A DNA stretch of 5,907 nt from an uncultured Prevotella sp. (GTDB taxonomy: Bacteria > Bacteroidota > Bacteroidia > Bacteroidales > Bacteroidaceae): NCBI GenBank assembly GCA_905196835.1, contig CAJJWN010000077.1, positions 1 to 5,907 of the forward strand, written 5' to 3'. Each line of letters begins with the position of its first letter. The first letter of the stretch is position 1. Positions 1-5,907 of this stretch are shown in pieces. A program made the position numbers and the translations under genes. The notes below the pieces were generated by a model, which had not been told where the DNA came from, did no database searches, and was given only the letters and a program-made list of their open reading frames with translations.

Positions 1-39
1 ACGTTCTTTCAGAACGTGCGGACATAATGAATTATGTCC
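1..39. repeat. Two adjacent REP-like hairpins at left edge
   Basis: Two perfect inverted repeats sit side by side. ACGTTCT (1-7) pairs with AGAACGT (11-17) over a 3-base loop. GGACATAAT (20-28) pairs with ATTATGTCC (31-39) over GA. Compact adjacent palindromes like these are typical of REP-type or small dispersed intergenic elements; an RNA regulatory role cannot be excluded. There is no T-tract after either stem, so they are poor terminator candidates. The first hairpin begins at base 1, so the element may extend beyond the window. No other copy is seen here. Confidence 0.55.
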
Positions 40-130
40 CTACAAAGGCGGTTTTCTTATGCCGAACTCACGTCTTTTTAAGACATGCGGCGCAACCGAA
101 GGCCATGCGAAAGGTTTGCGGATGACCCCG

Positions 131-245
131 AAAGGCCGCCTTTTACCATGCAAAAGGCCATGAATTGCAGCACAAAAGGCCGTCTTTTACAAGCTAAAAG
201 ACGGCCTTTTGCCAACCGCCTGGCAGCCAGGCATTTACATGCCTG
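131..245. repeat. Structured dispersed repeat, copy 1 (possible terminator)
   Basis: This is one of two copies in the window; the other is at about 3892-4000. Bases 131-210 match 3893-3972 without gaps at 72 of 80 positions by hand count. The element is a chain of hairpins: AAAGGC/GCCTTT (131-143), TGCAA/TTGCA (149-169), a perfect 15-bp stem AAAAGGCCGTCTTTT (174-188) with its complement at 196-210 over a 7-base loop, and GCCTGG/CCAGGC (218-232), which competes with CAGGCA/TGCCTG (228-245). The 15-bp stem ends in TTTT on both strands, so it could act as a weak bidirectional terminator for the minus-strand operon ending at 343. Such repeats are known as intergenic families in Bacteroidales; the family name is not known to me. 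Confidence 0.8.
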
Positions 246-342
246 CACCGAAACGCGCCGAAAACAACGGCCGGACAGCGGCTTGAAACGAAGCCCTGCC
301 CGGCCGAATGCCTGCGCTGTGCGCCCTTTCAGGCGTGCAACA

Positions 343-1638
343 TCATCTTACAAGCACCTTGACAGCCTTGCCGTTTACACGTACAACGTAGACGCCGCGC
401 TGCAACGTAACGGTCTTGCTGCCGTCGGCAACACCCTGGCTAACAGCCCTTCCGCTGATGTCATACACCGCATAAGCGGCCTTCGCGCCAGCGTTTATCA
501 TGACGCCGCCGTCAACAACGACTACCGTCTCCGCACCAGCCTGAACGTCGGTGATGCCCGTCGCCGTAGTAGGTTTCAGCCTTACGTTGTCAATGAGATA
601 GTCTGCATCATCAGCCAAAATGCCAATACGCAACTGGAAAGCATTTCCAATGTTGTTGCCTTCCGTAGGAATGGGATACGTCTTTTTCGTCCAAATATCG
701 GGGTCGGCTGTCTTCGGATAAGTATTATTATCCTGATGTATTACAAATTCGTCCGCCCACACAAGCATGTTTTTATGCAGGTAATCCTCGTTATCGACGT
801 CTCTGCCTTTCACGTACAAGTCAAAAACTACGTCTGAATAGTCACTGAGAACCTTTTTTTCTGGCAACGTCACGTCAAGCTCAAGCACGGTATTGAAATC
901 GCCACCTACGAATGACGCCGCCTTGTTGCCCGGAACAGTAGGATTGGCAACGATGGAGGCCGTACCCTCTTCCGGATAATCTAAGTAATTGAACATGCCT
1001 ACGCTCTGTAACGCCTCGAAGTCTTCAACTATGAGCAAACCGTCATCATCCATCTCGCCGTTGTGCGTTGTGCCAGGCGCTTCTTTCTCTTTGAGGCGAA
1101 TATTGTCTATCAGATAATCTGCATCATCAGCCAAAATGCCAATATGCAACTTGAAAGTTTCTCCTATATTATTGCCTTCCGTAGGAATGGGATACGTCTT
1201 TTCCGTCCAAACATCGGGTTCGGCTGTCTTCGGATAATTATTATCCTGATGTATTACAAATTCGTCCGCCCACACAAGCATGTTTTTATACAGGTAATCC
1301 TCTTTCTCGACGTCTCTGCCTTTCACGTACAAGTCAAAAGCCACTTGGGTATAGTCTTTCAATGTCTTTCCATCCGGAAGCGTCACGTTAAACTCGAGCA
1401 CAGTGTTGAAATCGCCGCCTACAAATGAAGCGACCTTTCCGCCTGTACCTGTACCTGTCGTGTTGTCAATGATTTTTGCAGTTCCAATGGGTTCGTAATG
1501 AAGATAACTAAAGGTGGTAATTGCTGGCGAGTTCTCAAAATCCTCCACCATCAGCCAGCCGTTTTCAACGTCGCCGTTGGCAGCACCGGCCGTTATTGTA
1601 AACAGCGCGGCGGCAAAAAAAGTAAATAGTTTTTTCAT
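343..1638 (-). CDS. Secreted two-module beta-sandwich protein with sorting-type tail
   Basis: A 431-residue exported protein with no catalytic domain that I recognise. Residues 1-20 are a signal peptide (MKKLFTFFAAALF, then small residues). Two copies of one module follow: A at about 27-183 and B at about 200-355. Each starts with VEDFE, contains LP(D/E)xKxL, FDLYVKGRDV, KNMLVWADEFVIHQDNN and YPIPTEGNNIG, and ends with DDADYLIDN(I/V)RLK. The opening ED-FE and closing D-N strands are typical of calcium-binding jelly-roll carbohydrate-binding modules, so glycan binding is a reasonable inference, not shown. Residues 361-431 (GITDV, YDISGR, GVYVVRVNGK) resemble the C-terminal sorting tail of type IX secretion substrates. 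The gene lies 39 bp after the GH8 gene on the same strand with no TAnnTTTG box between them, so it is probably cotranscribed and helps GH8 at the cell surface. The ATG at 1638 is chosen because it directly begins the signal peptide. A lectin-like scaffold or adhesin are alternatives. Confidence 0.85.
   Translation of the reverse strand: MKKLFTFFAAALFTITAGAANGDVENGWLMVEDFENSPAITTFSYLHYEPIGTAKIIDNTTGTGTGGKVASFVGGDFNTVLEFNVTLPDGKTLKDYTQVAFDLYVKGRDVEKEDYLYKNMLVWADEFVIHQDNNYPKTAEPDVWTEKTYPIPTEGNNIGETFKLHIGILADDADYLIDNIRLKEKEAPGTTHNGEMDDDGLLIVEDFEALQSVGMFNYLDYPEEGTASIVANPTVPGNKAASFVGGDFNTVLELDVTLPEKKVLSDYSDVVFDLYVKGRDVDNEDYLHKNMLVWADEFVIHQDNNTYPKTADPDIWTKKTYPIPTEGNNIGNAFQLRIGILADDADYLIDNVRLKPTTATGITDVQAGAETVVVVDGGVMINAGAKAAYAVYDISGRAVSQGVADGSKTVTLQRGVYVVRVNGKAVKVLVR
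574..1041 (-). repeat. Intragenic duplication, module B
   Basis: This DNA encodes residues 200-355 of the 431-aa protein and is the second copy of the segment at 1090-1560. Identity is very high in the middle: bases 724-789 match 1237-1302 at 65 of 66 positions, the difference being 777 versus 1290. A one-codon difference (DNNTYPK versus DNNYPK) separates the copies just beyond that block. Divergence rises toward the N-terminal part of the module. Confidence 0.9.
1090..1560 (-). repeat. Intragenic duplication, module A
   Basis: This DNA encodes residues 27-183 and is the first copy of the duplicated module. A linker of about 16 residues, rich in acidic residues and Gly/Thr, separates it from module B. 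A short CTGTAC-type hexamer repeat near 1443-1458 encodes the Gly-Thr run of residues 62-67, which is absent from module B; it is a likely slippage site. Confidence 0.9.
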
Positions 1639-1677
1639 AATGAATAATTTTTTAATTTAACATGTTAATAATTAAGG
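1639..1677 (-). other. AT-rich operon junction with a 12-bp palindrome
   Basis: The 39-bp gap between the GH8 stop and the next ATG is almost entirely A and T. It contains the perfect palindrome TTAACATGTTAA (1657-1668). No TAnnTTTG promoter box and no GC-rich stem with a T-run is present, which supports read-through from the GH8 gene. The unstructured AT-rich run next to the ATG fits the usual Bacteroidota translation start without a Shine-Dalgarno. The palindrome could be a protein site or chance in AT-rich DNA. Confidence 0.5.
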
Positions 1678-3648
1678 TTACTTTATGAATTTCAGGGTTT
1701 CCCCTTCAATGCTTATAGCGTATATACCGCGAGGCAGGGCGGCGATGTCTATTGTCGCCGAAGACGGCACGTCGCCGCTCATCACCACCGTTCCGCCGCC
1801 GAGACTGACTATCCTGTACCGTCCGCCGGCGTTGCCGCCAAGGCGTATCACGCCGCCGTCGATGCGTATGCGGGGCGTTGCGGAGACGTCGGTTATGCCC
1901 GTGCCGGTCTGCGGTTTCCATATGCGGAAGTTGCCGGAGACGTGCAGGAAGTTGAGGTAATACAGCAGGCCGTCATAGTAACGGAACTTGCCTGTGGGTA
2001 TGGCGGTAGCCATGAAGTCGTCGATAAACTCCCAAGCTACCATCTGGTTGCTTGCCAGCGCGCCCGTGGCGTTGCAGGCCACAAGGCCGGGAGAGTGGTC
2101 TTTGTTTCCGTTTTTCTCTCGCCCGTCAAGCTCGTAGACGCTGTAATAGTTGGGCACTCCGCCGTTTACCGTGGCAAGGAAGTTGTGCTGGCGGTTTACG
2201 AGGGCTGTGTAGTCTACGCCTTCGGGCCGGAACCACGAGAAGTCAACAGCCATGTTCATAATGCAACGCCAAGCGTCGTAGAGGAAGCCGCTGTGGTCTC
2301 CGTCGCCCATGTGCGGAGTGCCGTCATAGTTGGCATAGTCGGGCATGAGGCCGGTTTTCTCATTCGCGAACTTGGGAAACATCTCGCGGCTCTTGGCGGC
2401 AAAGTCGCGGAAGTCCTGATTGTGCTCCTTCGCCCACATGGCCCACAGCTCGTAGAAGGCGGGCAGGTGGTAAGACGGGTCGGTGAACGTGGCCGCCGAG
2501 GCGTATGGCACGAAGGTTATCTGCTTCTCTGTCATGTCGAACAGGTTGGTGATGCCCGAGTAGGGGTATTCCTCCATGGGCTTGTTGAAGCAGTTTTTTA
2601 TTATATAGTTGGCTTCGGCCTCATAATTGTATATCCCCTCGTTGCCCCAACGGTTTGAGGCGAACATCAGCGCCATTATAAAATACTCCTCGCCGTCTGA
2701 CGCGGTGTTATGATCCTTGATGCTTCCGTCGCGGTTGAGTTGCCACGCGAAGTAACCCTCGCGCTCGTCGCCGGGTTTGTGCTGCATGTATTTCTTCGCC
2801 CACTTCCACAATTTGTTAAACTCCTCCTGCTTGTTCAGCTGCACGCAGATCATCATTCCGTATGACATGCCCTCGGACCTTACGTCGTTGTTGTTGACGT
2901 CGAGGATGTAGGCCATGTCGTCGTCCACTTCATAGTACAGGCGTTCATTGTCCTTGTCGCCCTCGAAGTAGGTACGCCACAGGTCTGCAAGCCGCTGGTT
3001 TACCTGCTCTTTGGTGTAGCCTGCCTCGAGAAAGAGGTTGGGGTAATAGTCGGTATAGAATGCACCCTGCGTGGGGAGGACTGGCGGCGCGGTGTTGAAC
3101 GGGTATTTTACCGTTACGTTGTCCATGTAATAATGTATCTTCTCGTCGTTTATGCCCATGGCGATGTCGAACTCCGTGAGCTGCTTCTGCTTCTCGTCAA
3201 GGTTAAGCTGTGAAATACTTATCGTCTGTCCTGCCCACGAATCCTTTTCCCCAAGATTCGGATAGGCGTCCTTGCCGTCAGCCTCTTTATCTTTATATAC
3301 AAGCGTTCCGTTCAGGTAGACGTGCCTCTGCTTGCAGTTGGCGTAGTAGTCGCTGTTGTTGGAAGGAATGAATATGGAAAATGAAACCGACGTACACTCG
3401 CCGAGCGTCTTGCCTTCCGGCAACGTGAAGTGAAACACAGGCACGGTGTTCCAGTTGGAGTTTTCCACATAAAGCACGTTGCCGCCGCCGTAAGGGTTTG
3501 GTTTCACCGTGGCCGTTCCGCCTCCGGCGTTGTTCATCTCAAAGTTTGTACCTATATCATATGCCTCGAAGCCTTCGGTCACCTCCGCCGAAAAAGCATA
3601 GAAACAGGATAAAACAATAAGAAACATTGTAGACAAGAGTTTTTTCAT
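1678..3648 (-). CDS. Secreted GH8 hydrolase, Rex-type exo-oligoxylanase-like
   Basis: A 656-residue exported glycoside hydrolase of family 8. Residues 1-20 are a signal peptide with a probable cut after AFS. VLSC at 12-15 is a poor lipobox, but a lipoprotein is not fully excluded. Residues 22-183 form a beta-sandwich module related to the two in the neighbouring protein (LPEGKTL, YPNLGEKDSW, then MGI and MDNVTVK). The GH8 (alpha/alpha)6 barrel spans about 195-577. SEGMSYGMM carries the likely general acid Glu259. ASDGEEYF carries Asp318, 59 residues later, close to the Glu70/Asp128 spacing I recall for Bacillus halodurans Rex. YDAWR carries the likely base Asp458. A DHSP loop before GLVACNA (517-527) may match the loop that blocks the far subsites of Rex. 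In Rex-type enzymes xylose is released from the reducing end of xylo-oligosaccharides by inversion; exact specificity here is inferred. Residues 584-656 are a sorting-type tail ending GIYAISIEGETLKFIK. It is the promoter-proximal gene of the operon. Confidence 0.93.
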   Translation of the reverse strand: MKKLLSTMFLIVLSCFYAFSAEVTEGFEAYDIGTNFEMNNAGGGTATVKPNPYGGGNVLYVENSNWNTVPVFHFTLPEGKTLGECTSVSFSIFIPSNNSDYYANCKQRHVYLNGTLVYKDKEADGKDAYPNLGEKDSWAGQTISISQLNLDEKQKQLTEFDIAMGINDEKIHYYMDNVTVKYPFNTAPPVLPTQGAFYTDYYPNLFLEAGYTKEQVNQRLADLWRTYFEGDKDNERLYYEVDDDMAYILDVNNNDVRSEGMSYGMMICVQLNKQEEFNKLWKWAKKYMQHKPGDEREGYFAWQLNRDGSIKDHNTASDGEEYFIMALMFASNRWGNEGIYNYEAEANYIIKNCFNKPMEEYPYSGITNLFDMTEKQITFVPYASAATFTDPSYHLPAFYELWAMWAKEHNQDFRDFAAKSREMFPKFANEKTGLMPDYANYDGTPHMGDGDHSGFLYDAWRCIMNMAVDFSWFRPEGVDYTALVNRQHNFLATVNGGVPNYYSVYELDGREKNGNKDHSPGLVACNATGALASNQMVAWEFIDDFMATAIPTGKFRYYDGLLYYLNFLHVSGNFRIWKPQTGTGITDVSATPRIRIDGGVIRLGGNAGGRYRIVSLGGGTVVMSGDVPSSATIDIAALPRGIYAISIEGETLKFIK

Positions 3649-3659
3649 GACTGGGTTGT

Positions 3660-3698
3660 TTAAGTTACGTTGTTAAGTTACGTTGTTAAGTTACGTTG
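3660..3698 (-). repeat. Three perfect 13-bp tandem repeats in GH8 leader
   Basis: TTAAGTTACGTTG occurs three times head to tail with no mismatch, at 3660-3672, 3673-3685 and 3686-3698. On the transcribed strand each unit reads CAACGTAACTTAA. The array starts directly after the -7 box and ends 11 bases before the ATG, so it makes up nearly the whole 5' leader. It could be an operator array, an RNA-binding site, or a slippage tract that alters leader length. Confidence 0.85.
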
Positions 3699-3729
3699 CA
3701 AAGATATAGTATTCCGTTTAAATACCAAT
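3699..3729 (-). promoter_or_regulatory. GH8 operon promoter (Bacteroidota -33/-7 type)
   Basis: On the minus strand TATCTTTG (3706-3699) matches the Bacteroidota -7 consensus TAnnTTTG exactly. ATTG (3729-3726) lies 19 bases upstream, which is the usual spacing to the -33 TTTG element. Transcription should start a few bases downstream, in the first 13-bp repeat, giving a leader of about 40-45 bases. Confidence 0.8.
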
Positions 3730-3758
3730 TTCAATTTGTCTCATTAATGTTTCAATTT
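3729..3758 (-). promoter_or_regulatory. Paired 9-bp direct repeats upstream of GH8 promoter
   Basis: AAATTGAAA (minus strand) occurs at 3758-3750 and again at 3737-3729. The start-to-start distance is 21 bp, about two helical turns, so both face the same side of the DNA. The proximal copy abuts the -33 element. This geometry suits a dimeric activator such as an AraC-family or hybrid two-component regulator contacting RNA polymerase. The region is AT-rich, so chance is possible; no regulator gene is seen in the window. Confidence 0.5.
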
Positions 3759-3891
3759 ATTTCAGTACGTTAAAAGTGTAAGAAAAAAGGCCTATTCAGG
3801 TAACAATCCTGCAATGCTGAGAGCTTTTATGGCATAAAATCTGCCCTGCAAGGCAAACCGCAATGCGCCCCATGCCGACCGCCCGCGTTAC

Positions 3892-4000
3892 AAAAGGCCA
3901 CCTTTTATCTTGCAAAAGGCCATGAATTGCAACGCAAAAGGCCGTCTTTTGCAGGCTGAAAGACGGCCTTTTACAAACAGCCTGACTGTCAGCATGTTAC
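3892..4000. repeat. Structured dispersed repeat, copy 2
   Basis: This is the second copy of the element at 131-245, in the same orientation about 3.76 kb away. It repeats the hairpin chain: AAAAGG/CCTTTT (3892-3906), TGCAA/TTGCA (3911-3931), the long stem AAAAGGCCGTCTTT(T) (3936-3950) with 3959-3972 plus one G-T pair, and CTGA/TCAG (3982-3992). Differences from copy 1 tend to keep pairing: the fourth stem has G-C in copy 1 and A-T in copy 2 at the same step. It lies upstream of the sdaA promoter, so it cannot be part of the main sdaA transcript, and upstream of the GH8 promoter as well. Confidence 0.8.
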
Positions 4001-4050
4001 ACAGCAGGGCAAAAATATGCCGCCAGGGGCAAAACAAAAGGCGTAGAAGG

Positions 4051-4082
4051 CTTGCTTTTATGCGATTTTTCCGCTATCTTCG
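4051..4082 (+). promoter_or_regulatory. sdaA promoter (Bacteroidota -33/-7 type)
   Basis: TATCTTCG (4075-4082) differs from TAnnTTTG at one base. CTTG (4051-4054) lies 20 bases upstream as a -33 element. The predicted start near 4088-4090 leaves a leader of only about 15 bases before the ATG at 4105, which leaves no room for a riboswitch or attenuator. A weak AGGA (4097-4100) precedes the start codon. Confidence 0.65.
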
Positions 4083-4104
4083 CACAATAAACAAACAGGA
4101 AAAC

Positions 4105-5340
<1,236 letters not shown>

Positions 5341-5360
5341 TCATCCACCACAAAACTGCC

Positions 5361-5771
5361 ATGGATTACATATATTACAGAATGCTCTGTTGGTACAAGC
5401 AAAAGAAAGATTGCGCCACTTACACAAGCATCATGTTCATAACTATGATGAAAATATTTATATGGTTTCCTTTGGTTGGATTTATCGGCAGCTTGTTCAG
5501 GGCGGATAATATAAAGACCGACCTATATTTATACTGCATATTCTGCATCACTATGCTTTTCCACTCAGCTACAAAATACACTAAACAAAAAGAAAAATTA
5601 TCCGCAAAATACAAACATTCAAAATATAACAAACTCATCCCCAATTGGATGATATTCTGTTCACTGCCACTCTCAATATTGTTGGGAGTGGCTATTTACA
5701 TCATACTTTGCACTAAAGTAATAACCTATTATGGACTGGAAGGGGCAATACCCCAATTTCTGAACAAATAA
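5361..5771 (+). CDS. Hypothetical small membrane protein, about three helices
   Basis: A 136-residue protein of unknown function that I do not assign to a family. Hydrophobic segments at about 22-46, 54-70 and 95-118 predict two or three membrane helices, separated by a strongly basic loop at 71-92 (TKYTKQKEKLSAKYKHSKYNK). By the positive-inside rule that loop should be cytoplasmic. There is no cleavable signal peptide. The N-terminus MDYIYYRMLCWYKQKKDC, a Tyr-rich amphipathic stretch before the first helix, resembles small uncharacterised Bacteroidota membrane proteins I have seen. The start is 20 bp after the sdaA stop with no promoter box between, so it may be cotranscribed. Its DNA is much more AT-rich than sdaA, which is common for membrane proteins but could also mean a separate origin. 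A serine transporter is unlikely given the size. Confidence 0.7.
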   Translation: MDYIYYRMLCWYKQKKDCATYTSIMFITMMKIFIWFPLVGFIGSLFRADNIKTDLYLYCIFCITMLFHSATKYTKQKEKLSAKYKHSKYNKLIPNWMIFCSLPLSILLGVAIYIILCTKVITYYGLEGAIPQFLNK

Positions 5772-5792
5772 CTTATTCCAATATCCCATCTT

Positions 5793-5828
5793 CCCAGTTC
5801 TCCCAGTTCTCCCAGTTCTCTCAGTCCT
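5793..5828. repeat. 9-bp tandem repeat, three perfect units plus one degenerate
   Basis: CCCAGTTCT is repeated at 5793-5801, 5802-5810 and 5811-5819, followed by the altered unit CTCAGTCCT at 5820-5828. The tract lies between the end of the membrane protein gene and the terminator. A 9-bp unit would keep frame if translated, but no gene covers it. It is a likely variable-number locus. Confidence 0.85.
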
Positions 5829-5832
5829 CCCC

Positions 5833-5849
5833 GTCCGGCCAGGCCGGAC
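5833..5849. repeat. GC-rich 17-bp palindrome
   Basis: GTCCGGCC (5833-5840) and GGCCGGAC (5842-5849) are perfect complements around a single A; as RNA it would fold with about six pairs and a five-base loop. It lies just after the T-run of the minus-strand terminator. It could help end transcription from the left, but no T-run follows it on the plus strand. Confidence 0.6.
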
Positions 5850-5850
5850 A

Positions 5851-5892
5851 ACAAAAAAAGAGCCTCCCCGAAGGATTGCCCTTCGGGGAGGC
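5851..5892 (-). terminator. Intrinsic terminator of an unseen minus-strand gene
   Basis: A perfect 13-bp stem, GCCTCCCCGAAGG (5862-5874) with its complement at 5880-5892, encloses a 5-base loop. Read on the minus strand the stem is followed by TC, seven Ts, then GT, the classic Rho-independent form. On the plus strand the A-run precedes the stem and no T-run follows, so direction is clearly leftward. It implies a convergent gene to the right of the window. The stem might also weakly stop plus-strand transcripts from sdaA and the membrane gene. Confidence 0.88.
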
Positions 5893-5907
5893 CCTACTGA
5901 AAGAAGG

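Larger units (their letters stand above)
1..342. other. Gene-free region downstream of the GH8 operon
   Basis: I find no credible coding region here. The plus-strand open frame from 85 crosses a structured repeat and then runs antisense to the 431-aa gene, so it is not believable. The stretch holds the REP-like hairpins at 1-39, a weak 5-bp hairpin at 72-84 (GTCTT/AAGAC), the structured repeat at 131-245, and a GC-rich tail up to the TGA stop of the minus-strand gene at 343-345. As the 3' flank of the operon it should contain its transcription end; the 174-210 hairpin is the best candidate. Confidence 0.7.
3649..4104. other. Divergent intergenic region between GH8 operon and sdaA
   Basis: This 456-bp spacer has two outward-facing promoters and no credible gene. 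From left to right it holds the GH8 leader with 13-bp tandem repeats, the GH8 promoter, paired 9-bp direct repeats, a weak hairpin TTTTAT/ATAAAA (3825-3839), the second structured repeat (about 3892-4000), and the sdaA promoter with its short leader. The open frame that starts at 3910 runs through the repeat and the sdaA promoter, so its upstream part is not coding. Confidence 0.75.

Noticed and set aside
85..837. Plus-strand open frame of 250 codons
   Set aside because: It passes through the structured repeat and then lies antisense to the partner gene; the translation is rich in Arg and Asn with no domain pattern.
1942..2658. Plus-strand open frame of 238 codons opposite the GH8 gene
   Set aside because: It is the Val-rich mirror of the GH8 coding strand, which carries clear catalytic motifs.
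3825..3839. TTTTAT/ATAAAA hairpin as a terminator
   Set aside because: The six-pair stem is all A-T and has no gene reading into it.
131..4000. CRISPR array or insertion sequence suggested by repeated units
   Set aside because: Only two copies exist, 3.76 kb apart, with no regular spacers, no transposase and no target-site duplication.
3910..4104. N-terminal extension of SdaA to an upstream ATG
   Set aside because: The extension translates the hairpin repeat and the sdaA promoter; family homology starts at the ATG at 4105.
3649..4104. Riboswitch or attenuator in the divergent spacer
   Set aside because: The predicted leaders are about 15 bases for sdaA and 40-45 for GH8, the latter filled by tandem repeats; no known riboswitch core is seen.
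5361..5771. Serine transporter or SdaC-like permease
   Set aside because: The protein is far too short, with at most three helices.

Overview
The window looks like Bacteroidota chromosome, most likely a gut or oral Prevotella-type Bacteroidales. The signs are TAnnTTTG-type -7 promoter boxes, AT-rich leaders without a good Shine-Dalgarno, secreted proteins with a beta-rich C-terminal tail of the type IX secretion (Por) kind, a GH8 enzyme resembling the reducing-end xylose-releasing exo-oligoxylanases, and a single-chain iron-sulfur L-serine ammonia-lyase. Genus assignment is an inference.

Layout, left to right. Bases 1-342 hold no gene but several hairpins: two REP-like ones at 1-39 and a structured repeat at about 131-245. 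Next is a two-gene minus-strand operon, transcribed right to left from a promoter near 3699-3729. The first gene (1678-3648) encodes a secreted GH8 hydrolase with an N-terminal beta-sandwich module and a C-terminal sorting-type tail. The second (343-1638), 39 bp downstream, encodes a secreted non-catalytic protein made of two near-identical copies of a related module plus the same kind of tail. The 456-bp divergent spacer (3649-4104) carries the operon promoter, paired 9-bp direct repeats behind it, three perfect 13-bp tandem repeats in the leader, a second copy of the structured repeat, and the sdaA promoter. On the plus strand, sdaA (4105-5340) is followed after 20 bp by a small three-helix membrane protein gene (5361-5771). 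The right edge holds a 9-bp tandem repeat, a GC-rich palindrome and a strong intrinsic terminator facing left, which serves an unseen minus-strand gene beyond the window.

Working together: the GH8 enzyme and its partner look like a small exported xylo-oligosaccharide module. One protein probably cuts, and both appear to carry related glycan-binding-type domains and to be sent to the cell surface. No SusC/SusD pair, regulator or transporter is visible, so the operon is either a stand-alone satellite or regulated in trans. sdaA serves serine catabolism to pyruvate and ammonia and is functionally unrelated to the operon. The most interesting points are the three copies of one module spread over two adjacent genes, the very recent intragenic duplication, the regulatory-looking repeats of the GH8 promoter, and the missing C-terminal cysteine of SdaA.
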